In this document: positions 23,768 to 36,192 of the stretch, in pieces
Position numbering within the stretch: position 1 is the stretch's first letter
Layout of the letters: each line of letters opens with the position of its first letter
Assembly: GCA_010405405.1 (NCBI GenBank)
Contig: MU004230.1
Coordinates: 2,005,744 to 2,069,743 of the forward strand
DNA: 64,000 nucleotides
Source: Microthyrium microscopicum
Lineage: Eukaryota > Ascomycota > Dothideomycetes > Microthyriales > Microthyriaceae
Direction of reading: 5' to 3'
The notes under the pieces: model-generated
Database searches by the model: none
What the model was told of the DNA's origin: nothing
What the model saw: the letters and a program-made list of their open reading frames with translations, nothing else
Made by a program: the position numbers and the translations under genes

Positions 23768-25556
23768 GGTCACCTATTATCGTTGCAGTGTTGCAACGCT
23801 CGTCAAGCTAAAAGATGATAATGAAAGAGCAGTTATAGCAAAAGCCAAAAGCTCGGGGACCAGGCGTAGTTTTCTTCTATGCCTCGAGAAGAAGATCGAC
23901 AATACTTCAAAACCTGCAAACAACTTCTTATGATCTCCTTATAGACTTGGCCTGACCAGCTACGTCCATGTATTCTTACCCGAGATCTCTCAGACCCCTC
24001 ACACTCCTCGCCGTCGAGCGCAACCCAAGACGCGCAGACACCCTCGGTGCAAGTTGCATGAACCTGGAGGTTTCTCGCCCACAGCCAAGCACAGAAAATG
24101 CAGCGGTCGATGCTAGCGAGTTGTGCGTCTTGAGCCACTCATGGATGCAATTCTATCCAGTCATGAGCACCGTAGGGTCTGGTGCCACCCAGTTACCAAT
24201 CTTGGCGGCCCGTTGGCCCGCAAATACAATTCTTTTGGTAGGTGCAAGTCATACCTACCACCGAAATGTGCGTTCAAAGGTTTTGCATGGTGGTGCTGGT
24301 GAGGTTACGCCAGGGACAGGTTCCGGGGGCATGCAAGCGTCCGTAAACGGCAAGTCGTGAGACCATCGCAGAACTTGGCACCACGAACAGTCCGTTGAGG
24401 GCAGCTGGGTCGTTGGCCGAGCACCATCACGATGCATGCCCAGTCTTGAAGTGCAAGCTTTTTGCCCCGGTGGATGTACGCGAGACGGCACGCGGGGTCT
24501 GAACCTGGTTTAACTTCGCCTCTGCCCAGCACACAGACGGCAGTTCCAGCGTCCATAGGCGGCTATCATGCCTTTTAGTGGAAGATCCCGAAAGGAAGCT
24601 CGCAAAGAACTTTGCCCACCAATGGGATATCGACGCTGCGGTTTTCTTTCTGGGTTGACGAGTACTGATGAGAATGATTTGCAAGTGTAACCCGGTAAAA
24701 GAGCTTAGTGATGTCACCCCAATATAAAAAGGTTATATTAAGAAGCAGCTTCTTCTTCCAACGACGTGTCGATACTGGATACAATTGTAATAGTCAATGT
24801 TCAATACTACTAGCTTGATTCTTGAATGCTTACCCCATATTCCATCTTAGCTTCCTTCCCCGGATTATTCACATGACACTAGCCTAGATCCTACGACTTT
24901 CCAAGCAACTCCATCTTTGCGCCTCATCAGTAGCATGTGGAGCCTTCGGACTTCAATGGCCCGCTTAAATACGGAGTCATCTGCTGATGTTCAGCCTTCG
25001 TGGCCTTTCACAAATTGTGCGGGATCAAGTGGACTCATTCGCTTAAGCAAGGCTGGTTTCATGCGAACCCCAATACTGCGTGAAGATAATCGTCCTTCCA
25101 TTCCCTTGGATACATGATCTACAGGGCTGATAACAAAAGTACGCTAAGATTTGTATATTATTTTCATTCAGCATAAAAAGTCCAAATAACTTGGACTTTC
25201 AATGAAGTTCTCTCGCTATTCCTTTTCTCGGCGCAACTTCCTAAAGGGTCAGATTCACATGAGTCATGAGTGTCGAGATGCCCGCCGATAGCTGAGTCTC
25301 CAGTGTCTTTGCATGAGAAAGTGGTCGGCAAGAGCCTTGGCTGGAAAATATCGCTAACACCAGCAGCTTTATTGGCCTACACATCAGAGACAACTCCACA
25401 TTTTGCCTCAAGGAGTGCCCCCAGGTGTGGATAATGCTCGGTTTTGCAACAAGTCGACAACATAAGAATGTAGCCGATGAAGTCTCAGTCTCACCTGCAC
25501 TCGTGAGAGCCGCGGGCCTAGAACGCGGCATGATACCAAACTGCTTCTTGAGCGGC
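23768..25556. other. 1.8-kb intergenic region
   Basis: Lies between the start of the MFS gene and the end of the TRM4 gene. Several short open frames occur on both strands between 23.9 and 25.1 kb, but none has a splice pattern, domain or composition that supports a gene. Part may be the MFS promoter. Confidence 0.45.
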
Positions 25557-28265
25557 TTAGGTTCCCTCAGGAGACGGTAAATCTTCTGCGTCAGCAGCTG
25601 GTTCGGCTTCTTCCTCTTTTGCGGCTTTTTCCTTGTTCTTCTGGGGATTGTTGTCGATTAGTGGTGAGTTGTCATTGAATAGTCGAAGAAGCATCGCTCT
25701 ACGATGTTATTAGTGAGTACTCTTTGCATCTTGAAAGTGCTTGACTTACTTGCGATCCTCTTTGGGAAGCATCAGATTGATAGATCCGACGCTACGCCAC
25801 ACGGGGAATACGAAGCGCTCACTGCATGTAAGGTTAGTATTTCAAATACACAGAGCTAACTTAAAGCAACTTACTCGAAACCATCTTCAGCATCAGTGGG
25901 TTCCACCCGTAAGATGCAGCAACCCATTGGCATCTCCTTCAATCGCTCGCCAACCTCGCCAAGTTCAGCGTAGCTGGGTCCGGTAGCCTTGATAAACATT
26001 TCCAAAAGTAATTTCCGCAACTCCTCTCTCTTGTATAAGCGAACAATCCTATCTTCACCGACCCAAGGTTCGAATATGGGTACACCTTCAGACTGCACAC
26101 GCCATCTGCAGATGTCTCGATGCTGGGCGTCCTGTCTCATAAACATCTTCACTCCAGCTTGAACAAACTTCATACCCTTGCCTTCGTTCATAACCAGGAC
26201 GTCTCGCACAAAGGGAGAAGTGTAGTAGATCGCCTTGACCGGTTCACCCATAGCATTCCGAACCATGAAACGATCAAGCGGGAAACGATCGGAGGTTTGG
26301 TAGAATTCGCATATCGACTGTACGGCTGGGTGATCGGGAGCGAGGTACTTGTAAGGTTCCTCAAAGGGTTGACCATTTTTTCGCTTTGAGCTCGCAAGGT
26401 CGCGATTGAGGTCAGGATTTGAGGGTCGCGCAACTGAAGTCGAGTCGCTCTTAGCTTCTGATTTAGTTTCGACCATTTCTTCGTCATCCTGAACATCATT
26501 CTCGCCTTTGAGAGAGTCGGCGTCGGCGACATCAGCATGATTTTCGTCTTTGGCTTTCTTAACGGCTCCATCCAGAATCTGGTCGTCGTCGTCATCTCGT
26601 TTTCTCTTGAGTGGTGATTTTGAGCCACTGGGCTCATCAACCTCCATATCCTCAAGAGTAGTTGTGTCGATTTTCTGAGCCTCCTCGGTTTCAGCAATCA
26701 CACTAGAAGTTTCCGTTGACGATGCCTTAGCTTTTTGCTGCTGAGGAGGTCGAATCTCCTTCAGTTTCTCAAGGACTGTGATGAAGAAGGCTCCAGTATC
26801 TTGATGATGAGGGTAGATGCGCATACAGAGTTCCAGCGGTATTTCTCCATCACTCGTGTTCAGCGGTGGGAACATGCTCTGTTGGAACTTTTCCAAGGCC
26901 TCTGGATGGTCGATACCCGGGTCTTTTTTCGCGACCTCCACTTCTTCAAAAGTATCGTAGAAACGATCATAACGATCCATGTTCTTCCATTTCTTTAGTC
27001 CTGCGACCCGTTTTAGGCCCGGCAGTTCATCCTTGCAATCGACGATTTTGACGGTGTCGAGTCCACAGATCTCTATAGCAGCGGCGACGACAGCCTCATT
27101 CTCGATGGGATTCAAGCTGCAGGTTGAGTAGACACATCGTCCTCCAACCTTGAGCATTTGTAGCGATCTCACAAGAATTCTGACCTGCAGAGGATGGATT
27201 CCCATCGCATTGGTTGGAACCCAGTCTTTCCACACATTGTAGTTCTTGCGAGCAGTGCCGTCACCAGTACAAGGAACGTCAGCCAAAATGCGGTCGAATT
27301 TAAGATAACGGAAACCTCGGGGATCTGGTACGCGGATTGATGGGAAGATCGAAGCGTCGTGGTTTGTGACTATTAGATTTGGAGAGTTGAGGCGTTTGAC
27401 TTGATGAACCAACATTTGTGCTCTCCTATAATCGGAATCGTTGCATATCAGGAGACCAGTGGAGCGGCCGTCGTCAGACCAATCGCCAAGTGTCTTGAGA
27501 TCAGGCTTTTCGAGTTCAATATCTTTTCCGTCAGGGCTGCCACTTTTCCCTTGTTTTTGCTCAAGCTCGTGCAAGACCTGGCGAATCCGGGCCTCTTCTC
27601 CAGCGTGGAGAGATTCTATGAGCTGGGCAGACTTGCTTCCAGGAGCAGCGCACATATCTAGAACAGCCATGCCCGGTTTTATATCCATCAAAAGCGGTGG
27701 TATCATACTGACAACCTCCTGTCTGCTAATATTGCCAATGCTGGTCTCGGAGACTAGGAACTTTTGGAACGAAGCAAAGGGTGCGTGTCTACGGACGATT
27801 TGTTTCGGAGTGCTCATGGACCAAGCTAGGCCTTCGGGAAACCATGGCACTGGCTTAGGAGGTTCGACAATCTCGCCGTTGAATTTGACGGATGCCATTT
27901 CTGGAATGTAGTGTTCGACGAGACGTTTTTGAACGATTAGAGCATGTCTGCTTAGGTTAGTCAGGAGCTCTATTAAAAAGAGGAAATACGCACCCTTTGG
28001 AGCCAGTGAATCTGAAGCTGTTTGGAAGATCTTTCCGCATGGTACTCCAAAACGCTCCAGTTTCTTCCACCGGAATAATTGCTTGCTCTGTGTAGAAGTT
28101 CTCGAGCTTTTCGTTTTCTCGAACAGGTTCTTGATAGTCGGCTCTAGGCGCATGATTTGCCCAGGAGTTACCACCACCTCCACCCTTGTTCTTTTTCTAG
28201 TGGTTGTCAGCGAACTGTATAACGACAAAATTGGTGGTGCCTACCTTTCGATTGAACTTTCCCAT
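25557..28265 (-). CDS. TRM4: tRNA (cytosine-5) methyltransferase Trm4/Ncl1 (NSun2-like)
   Basis: Nuclear enzyme that transfers a methyl group from S-adenosylmethionine to C5 of several tRNA cytosines. Five exons, 28265-28245, 28196-27994, 27947-25875, 25821-25750 and 25698-25557, give 836 residues. SAM-binding motif I VLDMCAAPGSKSAQL lies near 168, motif IV DVPCTGDGTARKN near 296 and motif VI YSTCSLNPIENEAV near 346; the Cys of motif VI (nucleophile) and of motif IV (release) are both present. A glycine-rich N-terminus (KKNKGGGGG) and a long acidic K/D/E-rich insert at about 560-680 lengthen it beyond the 684 residues of the yeast enzyme. The start is set by a 21-nt first exon, MGKFNRK, joined in frame to exon 2. 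Confidence 0.93.
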
Positions 28266-29399
28266 TTTGCGCGCAAGGAGGGCTGTGGACGTGAATTTTC
28301 GAGGGCTCAAACTGTATAATGATGTATGAGTAGGTCTTGGCTTGATTGCGGCAAGTCAGTGGAGATTCATGTGTGATAGGTGTTAGAGACTGAGGATGTA
28401 GTGTAGAGCTTAGAAGTTGAAGAAAAAGTTCGAGGGCAGTTGGAGCTCAAAGTGCCCGCAATCCCACCCCAGGAGCTTAAGCCTCGAGCTAGTGAGGATT
28501 CAGCTAGCGCAACGCTTAAGATATTGATCCCGAATTTGCGATCCGCAGGGCCCAAGAGCCGGCCCGAAATACAAGCATCAATGCACATTGATGACAATCA
28601 AAATACCTCGATGTAAACACCGCTGATGGCTTGCACCATCTTTTATGAGCAGAAGGTGTTTTCTTTTCCGTCGCAGTCGATGAACGGCCTGCATGACGCG
28701 CAATTGATGAGTAACAAGACACGCGCTGACCCGGCGAAGCAGATTGGAGCCAGCGCACTTGATGGATACACCACTCTTGTACATTGGTTCGGCCATGTTT
28801 GGTGCTTCGATCCTAAGTATCAAGATGATATCCGTTACTGATTTTACTCATGTCATATTTAACATCAATGTTTCTATTCTCTTCGCTAACGATACTATTT
28901 ATTCTAATAATTCTGCAAGCATTAGCGATCTAGCCTTATCTTGTTCAACCTTGTTCGGATATCAGGTACACCCGAATGCGCTCTTCCGGCGCAGAATACA
29001 ACCGAATTGGGAAATTTTGAATGAATTTATAGCCACTATGGCTGTAAAGATAGGCCATTACGGTTTAGATATGAAAGATTAGTGCATGGCAAATTTCAAA
29101 AAAGCAACAGATTGTGCACGGGCACAAGCAGTTTCATCATTCCGCGGCCATCACGACGCAATTGCCTTCCACGCCTTGAGCTGAGCTCATCGATTTCAAT
29201 TCCACCACCTAACTCCGTACTTCTTTTTCATCCTTCTCGATTCCTCATCAAGATCTCAGTCAGCCTCATTCAATTATTCTCTACTTAAACCACAAGCCTC
29301 CAGTCGCAATCTTCTGATACTTTGAAACCCCACTTCCTCGACGTCACCATTTGACATTCCATACAATCTACAAACCTTCATTAAGTTACTCTATACAAA
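28266..29399. other. Divergent promoter region
   Basis: About 1.1 kb between the leftward TRM4 start and the rightward SDR start. No gene recognised. The final 200 bp before 29,400 are pyrimidine-rich leader-like sequence (CCACC, TTCTCTACTTAAACC). Confidence 0.5.
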
Positions 29400-30442
29400 A
29401 TGGGAAACATCTTGTCTCAAAGCTTTCGACTCCCACCTCCAACTTTAACTGAAAAGAACCTTCCTGATCAATCTGGTAAGGTCAAGTCATTGGATAATAG
29501 TACCACAGCACGATCAGATCTAACCTTGACATAGGAAGGGTGCATATCGTTACTGGAGGCTATGCTGGTTGTGGACTAGAGCTCTCCAAAATTCTATATC
29601 AGAAAAATGCCACAGTGTATCTGGCTGGTCGCAGTGCCGACAAAGCCAATGCTGCCATCTCAGCCATCAAGCAGGCATTTCCTGACAGCAAGGGAAAGGT
29701 TGATTTCATCAAAGTTGACTTTTCCGACCTCTCAACCATCAAATCCGGCGTCGAAGGCTTCCTAAGCAAGGAGAAACGACTCGATGTACTTACCAACAAC
29801 GCTGGTGTGATGACTCCACCTGCGAAGAGCAAGGACGCCCATGATCGCGATTTAACGCTTGGAACCAATATCATAGGCCCCTACTTATTCACAAAGCTGT
29901 TGACTCCAATCTTGCAAAGCACCGCAAAGGATGCTCCAAAAAACTCAGTCCGCGTGACCTGGGCATCATCGGCCGCCGCATTCATCAATCCTCCCGCGGG
30001 TGGAGTGGCGTTTGACAAGGATGGCAATGTGTCCAATTTCTCCAACGACAATGGAAAAGCTTACGCCCAGAGCAAAGCTTCCAACATGCTCTTGGCCTCG
30101 GAATTTGCGAAACGTTATGGCAGAGACGGCATTATCTCTGTATCATGGAACCCAGGTAACCTGACCTCGGAGCTCCAACGTCATATGAACTCTGTTGCGG
30201 CCTGGGTTCTTGATCGTGTACTACTGTTTCCGACCATTTTCGGCGCCTACACGGAACTTTATGCTGCATGCTCTGAAGATATTACTGAATCGCAGAATGG
30301 AGCTTTCATTGCGCCGTGGGGGCGGGTATATGACGCTCCAGGTCATATTACTAGTGGCACGAAAACCGAAGCAGAAGGCGGAAGTGGACACGCTGAAAAG
30401 CTTTGGACTTGGTTGGATAAGACGACTAGTCAATATGCTTGA
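29400..30442 (+). CDS. Short-chain dehydrogenase/reductase, Bli-4-like
   Basis: NAD(P)-dependent oxidoreductase of the SDR superfamily. Exons 29400-29475 and 29535-30442 give 327 residues. The cofactor motif TGGYAGCG spans 32-39, the NNAG motif follows in DVLTNNAGVM, the catalytic Ser lies in WASSAA near 169, and Tyr202 and Lys206 form YxxxK in AYAQSKASNM. The layout fits the fungal group that contains the Neurospora light-induced protein Bli-4 and WW-domain-oxidoreductase-like enzymes. The protein opens MGNILSQS, which fits an N-myristoylation signal (Gly2, Ser6). The first intron lies just before the Rossmann strand. The substrate is unknown and light control is only a family association. 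Confidence 0.85.
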
Positions 30443-31020
30443 TATGTGATGACCTCTATCTTGTTATGGGCTTCTGTAAATGACAGGTGTTTGTGTATAT
30501 TGGCCTTCAGGAAAGACTGGCGTACTAAGCAAAGGGCGGCCATATCACTGTATTATAGGTGGATGAACTTCCGTAATGAACCTTTCATTTATGCTGTGTA
30601 GAGTAATGTCCTTTTGTTGAAATTGATGACCTCGGATTTTGAACTCGAGTTCAGACGTTGCAAAGCTTACAACCTCCAAACCGCTTCGGATATCATGTCA
30701 TTCTCTGAGCTCTAACCGCCAGACATTGAGACTATGCAGCAAGCCCATTACAGTCAAAATTGAAAATTCCTTCGAGTAAAGCTCTGTTGTTATCCATTGA
30801 TGTATCGCTGGATCAGCCTCCTAGAAATCGTTTGCCCCACCCAACAACTCCCAGCCCCCTGACTGCTATTCTGACCAACGACCATGAATTTCTAGGCCGC
30901 CATCAATCATCTTAAGCAGGCAGCAATAAGTTAGTGAAACGTACGAGAGCTTCTCACAGGAAGATGAAATGAATCGTGATGCTTCAAGCAATCTAATCAC
31001 TTCAAGCCACAGCCTCCAAT
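30443..31020. other. Intergenic, upstream of VPS33
   Basis: No gene recognised; contains the 3' flank of the SDR gene and the promoter of the Sec1-family gene. Confidence 0.5.
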
Positions 31021-33128
31021 ATGGTTCCTCAGGCCCAAATCAACACCACCGAGATATCCGAGAAGGCTCGTAGAGACCTATTGCGCTTACTCGAAACGGT
31101 ACGTAACCATCAGAATGATACTGAAAATAATCTAACGATGAGCAGGTTCGAGGCAAGAAGAACTTGGTGATCCAAAAAGCACTAGCTGGCACCCTAGGTC
31201 TATTTGTCAAATTCTCAACGCTTCAGGAGTATGGTGTTGATCGAGTGTTTTTCCTGGAGAATGGCAATATAGACTCTTCCCAGAAGAATGTTGTTTTTCT
31301 TGTTAGAAGTAACAAGTCCCGAGATGTGCAAGCTGTAGCAGGTATGCTCTCTTCAACCTCAACTACGGAGCACACTGACATTACTTAGATCAGATCAATC
31401 AATTGCGACAAAATAGTCAAGTTCAGCATGAGTTTACCACAATATGGGCTCCTCGCCGTACTCTGATTTCTGATCAGATCTTGGAAGAAGCTGGGGTTTT
31501 AGGGGATGTTACTGTGTATGAGTATCAACTCTTGTTTGTTCCCTTATCAGAGGACGTTTTATCGCTCGAACTTGACGAAACCTTTGAGGATATTTATTTG
31601 GTAAAGTAAACCTGCAAAGATACACGAGGCATATGACTAACCTCCATATCAGACCAAAGATCCAACTTCCATATTCCTCGCCGCAAAAGCTCTGATGAAA
31701 TTCCAACAAAAATGTGGTCTCTTTCCCCGAATACTCGGCAAAGGTGACAACGCCAAACGATTAACAAACCTACTTATCCGCATGCGATCTGAAATCACCG
31801 CTGAGGACGCTGGAGAATCATCATCTTTTCTGGACCTCACCCCAAGTCAATCAATCGACAGCCTAATCATCATCGACCGCGAAGTCGACTTTCCCACCGT
31901 CCTCCTACAACAGCTCACCTACGAAGGCCTGCTAGACGAATTCTTCGGCATATCATCCAACACCGTCGAAGTTGACTCTGCCACCATCGGGCCCCCGACC
32001 GGACCTCCCCAAGCATCCTCATCTACCGCAGCCGCCTCCACCACCCGCTCCCTTAGTCATAAGATCGCCCTTGATGGCGCCGACCCTCTCTATTCTGCCC
32101 TTCGAGATGCAAACTGTGCCGTCGTTGGACCGATACTCAATAAAGTCGCTCGACGACTACAAAGCACCTACGAGTCCCGACACAAAGCCGCCCAGTCTAC
32201 GGCTGAGCTGCGCGACTTTGTGGCAAAATTGCCAGGCTATCAGGCAGAGCACTCGAGTCTCAAGCAGCACACCAACCTCGCCGAAGACGTCATCAGACGC
32301 ACACGCGCCGAGTTCTTCACCCGCGCACTTGAAGTCCAGCAGAATATAGCAGCAGGCGCAGATCCAACAAGCCAGCACGACAACATTGAGGAGCTACTGG
32401 CGCGCGATGTGCCCTTGGAGCTAGCACTGCGGTTGCTGTGTATATATTCCACGTTCAGCAATGGGTTACGCACGCGCGACTATGACAACTTTCGCCGCAT
32501 GATACTACACACATATGGTCAAGAGCACCTGCTCACTCTACACAATCTCGAAAAGATGGGACTGCTCGTTGCGCGGACAGGCGGAGGTTTGGTCGGCGCT
32601 GCAGCAGGACCAGTAGGCTCAACGACAAACTACACAGTCGTGCGCAAAAATCTACATCTCATCGTGGATGAAGTCAACGAGTCAGAGCCAGACGACATAG
32701 CCTACGTCTTTAGCGGATACGCGCCTCTCAGCGTACGTCTAGTCCAATGTGTACTGCAAAAACAATATCTTGCTTCCCTGTCAGCGACTGGCGGTGCGGG
32801 AGGCACGCCCGCGGGAGCTGGTCTGGGCTGGCGTCCGTTTGAAGACACGGTCAAGTTGGTTCGTGGAGCGACGGTGGATGAAACGCAGACGGGCGAGGAG
32901 AAGGCGGTAAGGGCACGGCAGATGCTGAATGGGTCCGTTGGCGAGGCGGGAAAGACAGTGGTGGTATTCTTTCTGGGTGGAGTGTGTAGAGCGGAGTTGG
33001 CAGCATTGCGGTTCGTGGCGGACAAGTTGAAGGGGCAAGGACGGGGGAAGAAGCTGTTGATTTGTACGACGAATGTTATCAGCGGTGATGCGGTTGTAGG
33101 AGCGGCTGTTGAGCATAGGACATTTTGA
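31021..33128 (+). CDS. VPS33: Vacuolar sorting protein Vps33 (Sec1/Munc18 family)
   Basis: SM-family subunit of the HOPS and CORVET tethers that templates SNARE assembly at vacuole and endosome membranes. Exons 31021-31098, 31146-31341, 31389-31600 and 31653-33128 give 653 residues (yeast 691). Recognisable parts are the start of the Sec1 fold (KKNLVIQKALAGTLGLFVKF), the strand LIIIDREVDFPTVLLQQLTYEGLLDE with its D-R-x-x-D signature of SM proteins, and the C-terminal FFLGGVCRAELAALRFVADK. All three introns restore frame. A stretch of A, S and T after residue 275 (TGPPQASSSTAAASTT) is a low-complexity loop. It converges with the LSm gene. Confidence 0.93.
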
Positions 33129-33569
33129 TATTGATTTAGGCTGAAAAGCAAACTAATATACAGAGAAATTATATCATTCGGTGTTACGACATCTGTGATC
33201 TCGAATCTGCCTGTAAATCGTATAGTTTTTCAGCATCTGAGCCCGTTATTTGTAGACATTAGTTGATATCTGGGAAGTTCGGTTAGCATATATCCTCCCT
33301 CAAGACGTATGTGCGTTATTTTGAGATTCCAGCGTTCAGTGTTCCTATCTCTAAGCAGCGACAGAAGGCATTTGTCGATACCAACCATACCTCTTCCGGC
33401 TCTTCCTATCTTGAAGTATTTTTTATAAAAGGAAATTATCTCATCATTGAAAATGCCATGGTGCAGCGAAAGCGAGGAAGTCCACTTACATCTTGATATC
33501 ATCTCCCACCACCCCGATCTCTTGATGGTTTCCATTATTCATATCTCATGCCAATCATCATAATGTATC
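33129..33569. other. Convergent spacer
   Basis: 3' flanks of VPS33 and the leftward LSm gene. No gene seen. Confidence 0.5.
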
Positions 33570-33923
33570 TCACATACCACCTAATCGCTCCAACTCGACC
33601 TTCACAATCTCCTTGCCCGGCACGCAGATCAGTCCAACGTAACGACTCTCGTTCGCCGTCAACTTGACCGCTGGCCGGGTCATGCCAATTCGCTCTTCGG
33701 CAGCTTCTGCAACAGGCACGCGGAACTCGTGGGCGAGCGCGAGGATCATATTGCACTGCGCGTCTGTGCACTTGAACTGGCCAACGAAGACGCGCGCATC
33801 GTGCGTGTGGATGCGCAGAGTGCGGCCGAGGACGCTGTTGAAGAAGCTGTCGACTTCGTGGACAGGTGGGAGAGGTTCGTTGGCAGCGTGGAGCTCGGCT
33901 TGGACGTCAGCGATGGTCTTCAT
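33570..33923 (-). CDS. MAK31: LSm-domain protein, NatC auxiliary subunit (Mak31/Naa38-like)
   Basis: A single-exon gene of 117 residues that is almost only an Sm fold. Sm1 reads VLGRTLRIHTHDARVFVGQF and Sm2 contains YVGLICVPGKEIVKVEL, with a longer linker between them than in canonical Sm proteins. This arrangement matches LSMD1/Naa38, the small subunit of the NatC N-terminal acetyltransferase (Mak31 in yeast), which acts in the cytosol on ribosomes. It lacks the Sm1 and Sm2 RNA-binding residues typical of spliceosomal LSm proteins. It converges with VPS33. Confidence 0.8.
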   Translation of the reverse strand: MKTIADVQAELHAANEPLPPVHEVDSFFNSVLGRTLRIHTHDARVFVGQFKCTDAQCNMILALAHEFRVPVAEAAEERIGMTRPAVKLTANESRYVGLICVPGKEIVKVELERLGGM

Positions 33924-34379
33924 CTTGGGGGATGCATTGGCGGTGATGTGAGTGGGATGTCAAGAAAAAAAGTTCGAGGTGGTCGAGAGGTCTTTAGGGC
34001 TAGGGTAAGCGAGCCAACTTCATGTCTGTTCTGATTTGCGGACTTGATTGTTTACACTGCCTTCTCAGGGGAGCCGGATGCGGTCTGCTGCAGCATCTGG
34101 GTCTTTTGCCTACAGTGGCAGTGTTGACTTGCAAATGATTTGAAGGCCCTGTTTATCATGAGGCGTGGGGAAATGGATGCGAACTCACAGCCGCAACTCA
34201 TGAGTCGTCTTGCTGAGTCCAGTGACAGTCAAGACGCTCGAGTAAATTTCTATTTTTGGTTACGCAACTTCTTGGAGTATTTACAAGATTGAGCCGACAG
34301 ACTGTCTGTCCGACGTCAAGATTTCCTCGCTCTAACTACACCTGTCGATGCTTGATATTCTTTCATTATCATTACGCCA
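33924..34379. other. Intergenic spacer
   Basis: Divergent upstream region of the LSm gene and the membrane-protein gene. No gene recognised. Confidence 0.45.
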
Positions 34380-35214
34380 ATGAGTACCGTACCGGGCATC
34401 TTGCCTCTTACCACAACATTTACGCCTCCAGCATCATGTCTTACCAGGCTGATGAACGCCACTCCCCTCAGCCAGAATAATGGTGCAGATGAACTTGGGC
34501 CTTCGCCGAGCGCGACAGAATGCTATCCCACAGGCTACAGATTCGATACAATCTCCTACTTTTCTCCTGGTCTTTGTCCCCAGAACTATACGACAGTCTC
34601 TACCGGTACGAATCAGATTGGCTCATTAACAGAAACGGTAGCTAATTGCTGTCCGACGTAAGTCTTATATTGAATAAAGCTGGTATCCTGCGAAAAATAG
34701 TGAGGCTAATATCTTATCGAGCAACAGCGGGTTTTCCTGGGTCAACAATGGCTTATTATTATACACAACATGCTTGAGCTATTACGGCACCTCTGCTACA
34801 TCTTACCGTTCACTTGCCGAATTTTCTGGCACGACTCCTGCTGGAACCGCTATTGCCACGGGCCCGGGCTATGCAATTGCATCTGCCATCCAAGTTAGAT
34901 TCCAGGCTACAGATAAAGCTCTATTGACACCACAGGCTACTGTGACTTCAACAGTGACCGTAACAGCTGCGACTGGGCTGACAACTGGCGCCAAGGTTGG
35001 CATTGGAATTGGTGTGCCTATAGCGTTGTTGCTGCTTCCAATATTGGCAGGTGTCATACTCTTGCTTAGACAGCGTAGCAGGCAGAACAAGCAACACGGT
35101 ACAGCCATTGATACGGAAGAACAAAAAGTCCATCGCGAAATGGATGGAGCACCCGTCGCGGACAACAGTAGAATGTTTGAACTGGATTCACAGTCAGGAC
35201 AAGGACGTGATTAG
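34380..35214 (+). CDS. Single-pass membrane protein, Cys-rich ectodomain (sensor-like)
   Basis: Exons 34380-34657 and 34728-35214 give 254 residues. The N-terminal part carries PLTTTFTPPASC, YFSPGLCPQNYTT and NCCPTGFSW, a cysteine pattern shared by many uncharacterised fungal surface proteins. A threonine-rich stalk (TVTSTVTVTAATG) leads to one membrane helix (VGIGIGVPIALLLLPILAGV) and a basic then acidic cytosolic tail containing VHREMDGAPVADN. The build resembles Mid2/Wsc-type wall sensors, though no WSC domain is present. There is no classical signal peptide at the chosen start. A decayed partial copy lies 440 bp downstream. Function is unknown; the membrane topology is well supported. Confidence 0.7.
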
Positions 35215-35648
35215 AGGCGAAGCACAAGAGCCAACGGGTCGACAGAACAAGCACACGCCCATGGAGTGCGAAGTTTACCACCGCATCTTGTCAAGAGCAT
35301 ACTTGCTAAGTCATGTCATATCTGATAACACACAAACGTTTCTTATGCACTCAACGGGGAATAGAGTACTCGGTAACAGAAAGTTGCGGTGATAGCCACG
35401 AAGCTGATGGGAGGCACGCCATTTATAAGATTCATCGGTTGAACATCGTCTCACAGCTTTGAGTTCGATCCAGCAGCCGTTACTGTCGGCTCAGTCTTGA
35501 GTCATATGCGTTGTACAAGACCTGAGTAAAATCAATGTTTAATTCCACTTAATCTCAACCGATAGCGAAATAAGTGGCGTAATCCCTTCAGCTTTGCTGG
35601 ATTCCATTAGAACGGTTCATATATTGTGTCGGCTATTTATTCCAAGAC
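35215..35648. other. Spacer between gene and its decayed copy
   Basis: No trace of the Cys-rich half of the upstream gene can be read here, and no other gene is seen. Confidence 0.45.
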
Positions 35649-36000
35649 GTATATGCATCAGACGTACAAATTCGGTATCAAGATGCCGACTTTGCGATAC
35701 CACAAGCTACTATAACGTCTACAGTGAATTCAACGCCGCTTTCAACTGAGCTGACACCGGGAACAAGAATCGGCGTTGGATTCGCAGCGGTCGCTGCAGT
35801 GTTGGTTCTAGCGATGGTGGTGGTGATGAGTATATTCCTATTGAGGCAGAGGAGATACCGTGCCGGTATATTGCTACTTTACGACAACGCACGGCGCTAG
35901 GCACGACAAAACACAATGTACATAAAGAAGTGGACGGAGCACCTATTGCGGATAACAGGAAGATACTCTATTGGAGCTGGATACCGGCTCTCGACGCAGC
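35649..36000 (+). pseudogene. Decayed partial copy of the upstream membrane-protein gene
   Basis: Translated in pieces, this stretch matches the second half of the gene at 34,380-35,214: VQIRYQDADF against VQVRFQATDK, PQATITSTVNST against PQATVTSTVTVT, then a hydrophobic helix ending FLLRQR against LLLRQR, and a tail VHKEVDGAPIADN against VHREMDGAPVADN. The helix portion and the tail are in different frames and a stop (TAG, about 35,898-35,900) separates them, so no intact product exists. The Cys-rich ectodomain half is missing. It is inferred to be an old tandem duplicate that lost its 5' part and drifted. Confidence 0.75.
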
Positions 36001-36192
36001 GATACAGTTCAAATCAAGACAGAATTCCCTCATCAGTAGCTCTACCTCATATTCGCAGAAACCGAATGAATTACTTCGCTCTTTGCGAGTGGATATAAAA
36101 CTAATAATCATAATCAATACAAAAAGGCCGCCTGTCCTACAGCAGTAAATGCTCATCACACAGCATCAACTCCACTACCGCATCTCTCACAA

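Noticed and set aside
23968-24360. 130-codon open frame in the MFS-TRM4 spacer
   Set aside because: Composition is erratic, no motif or splice structure, and opposite-strand frames of equal length overlap it.
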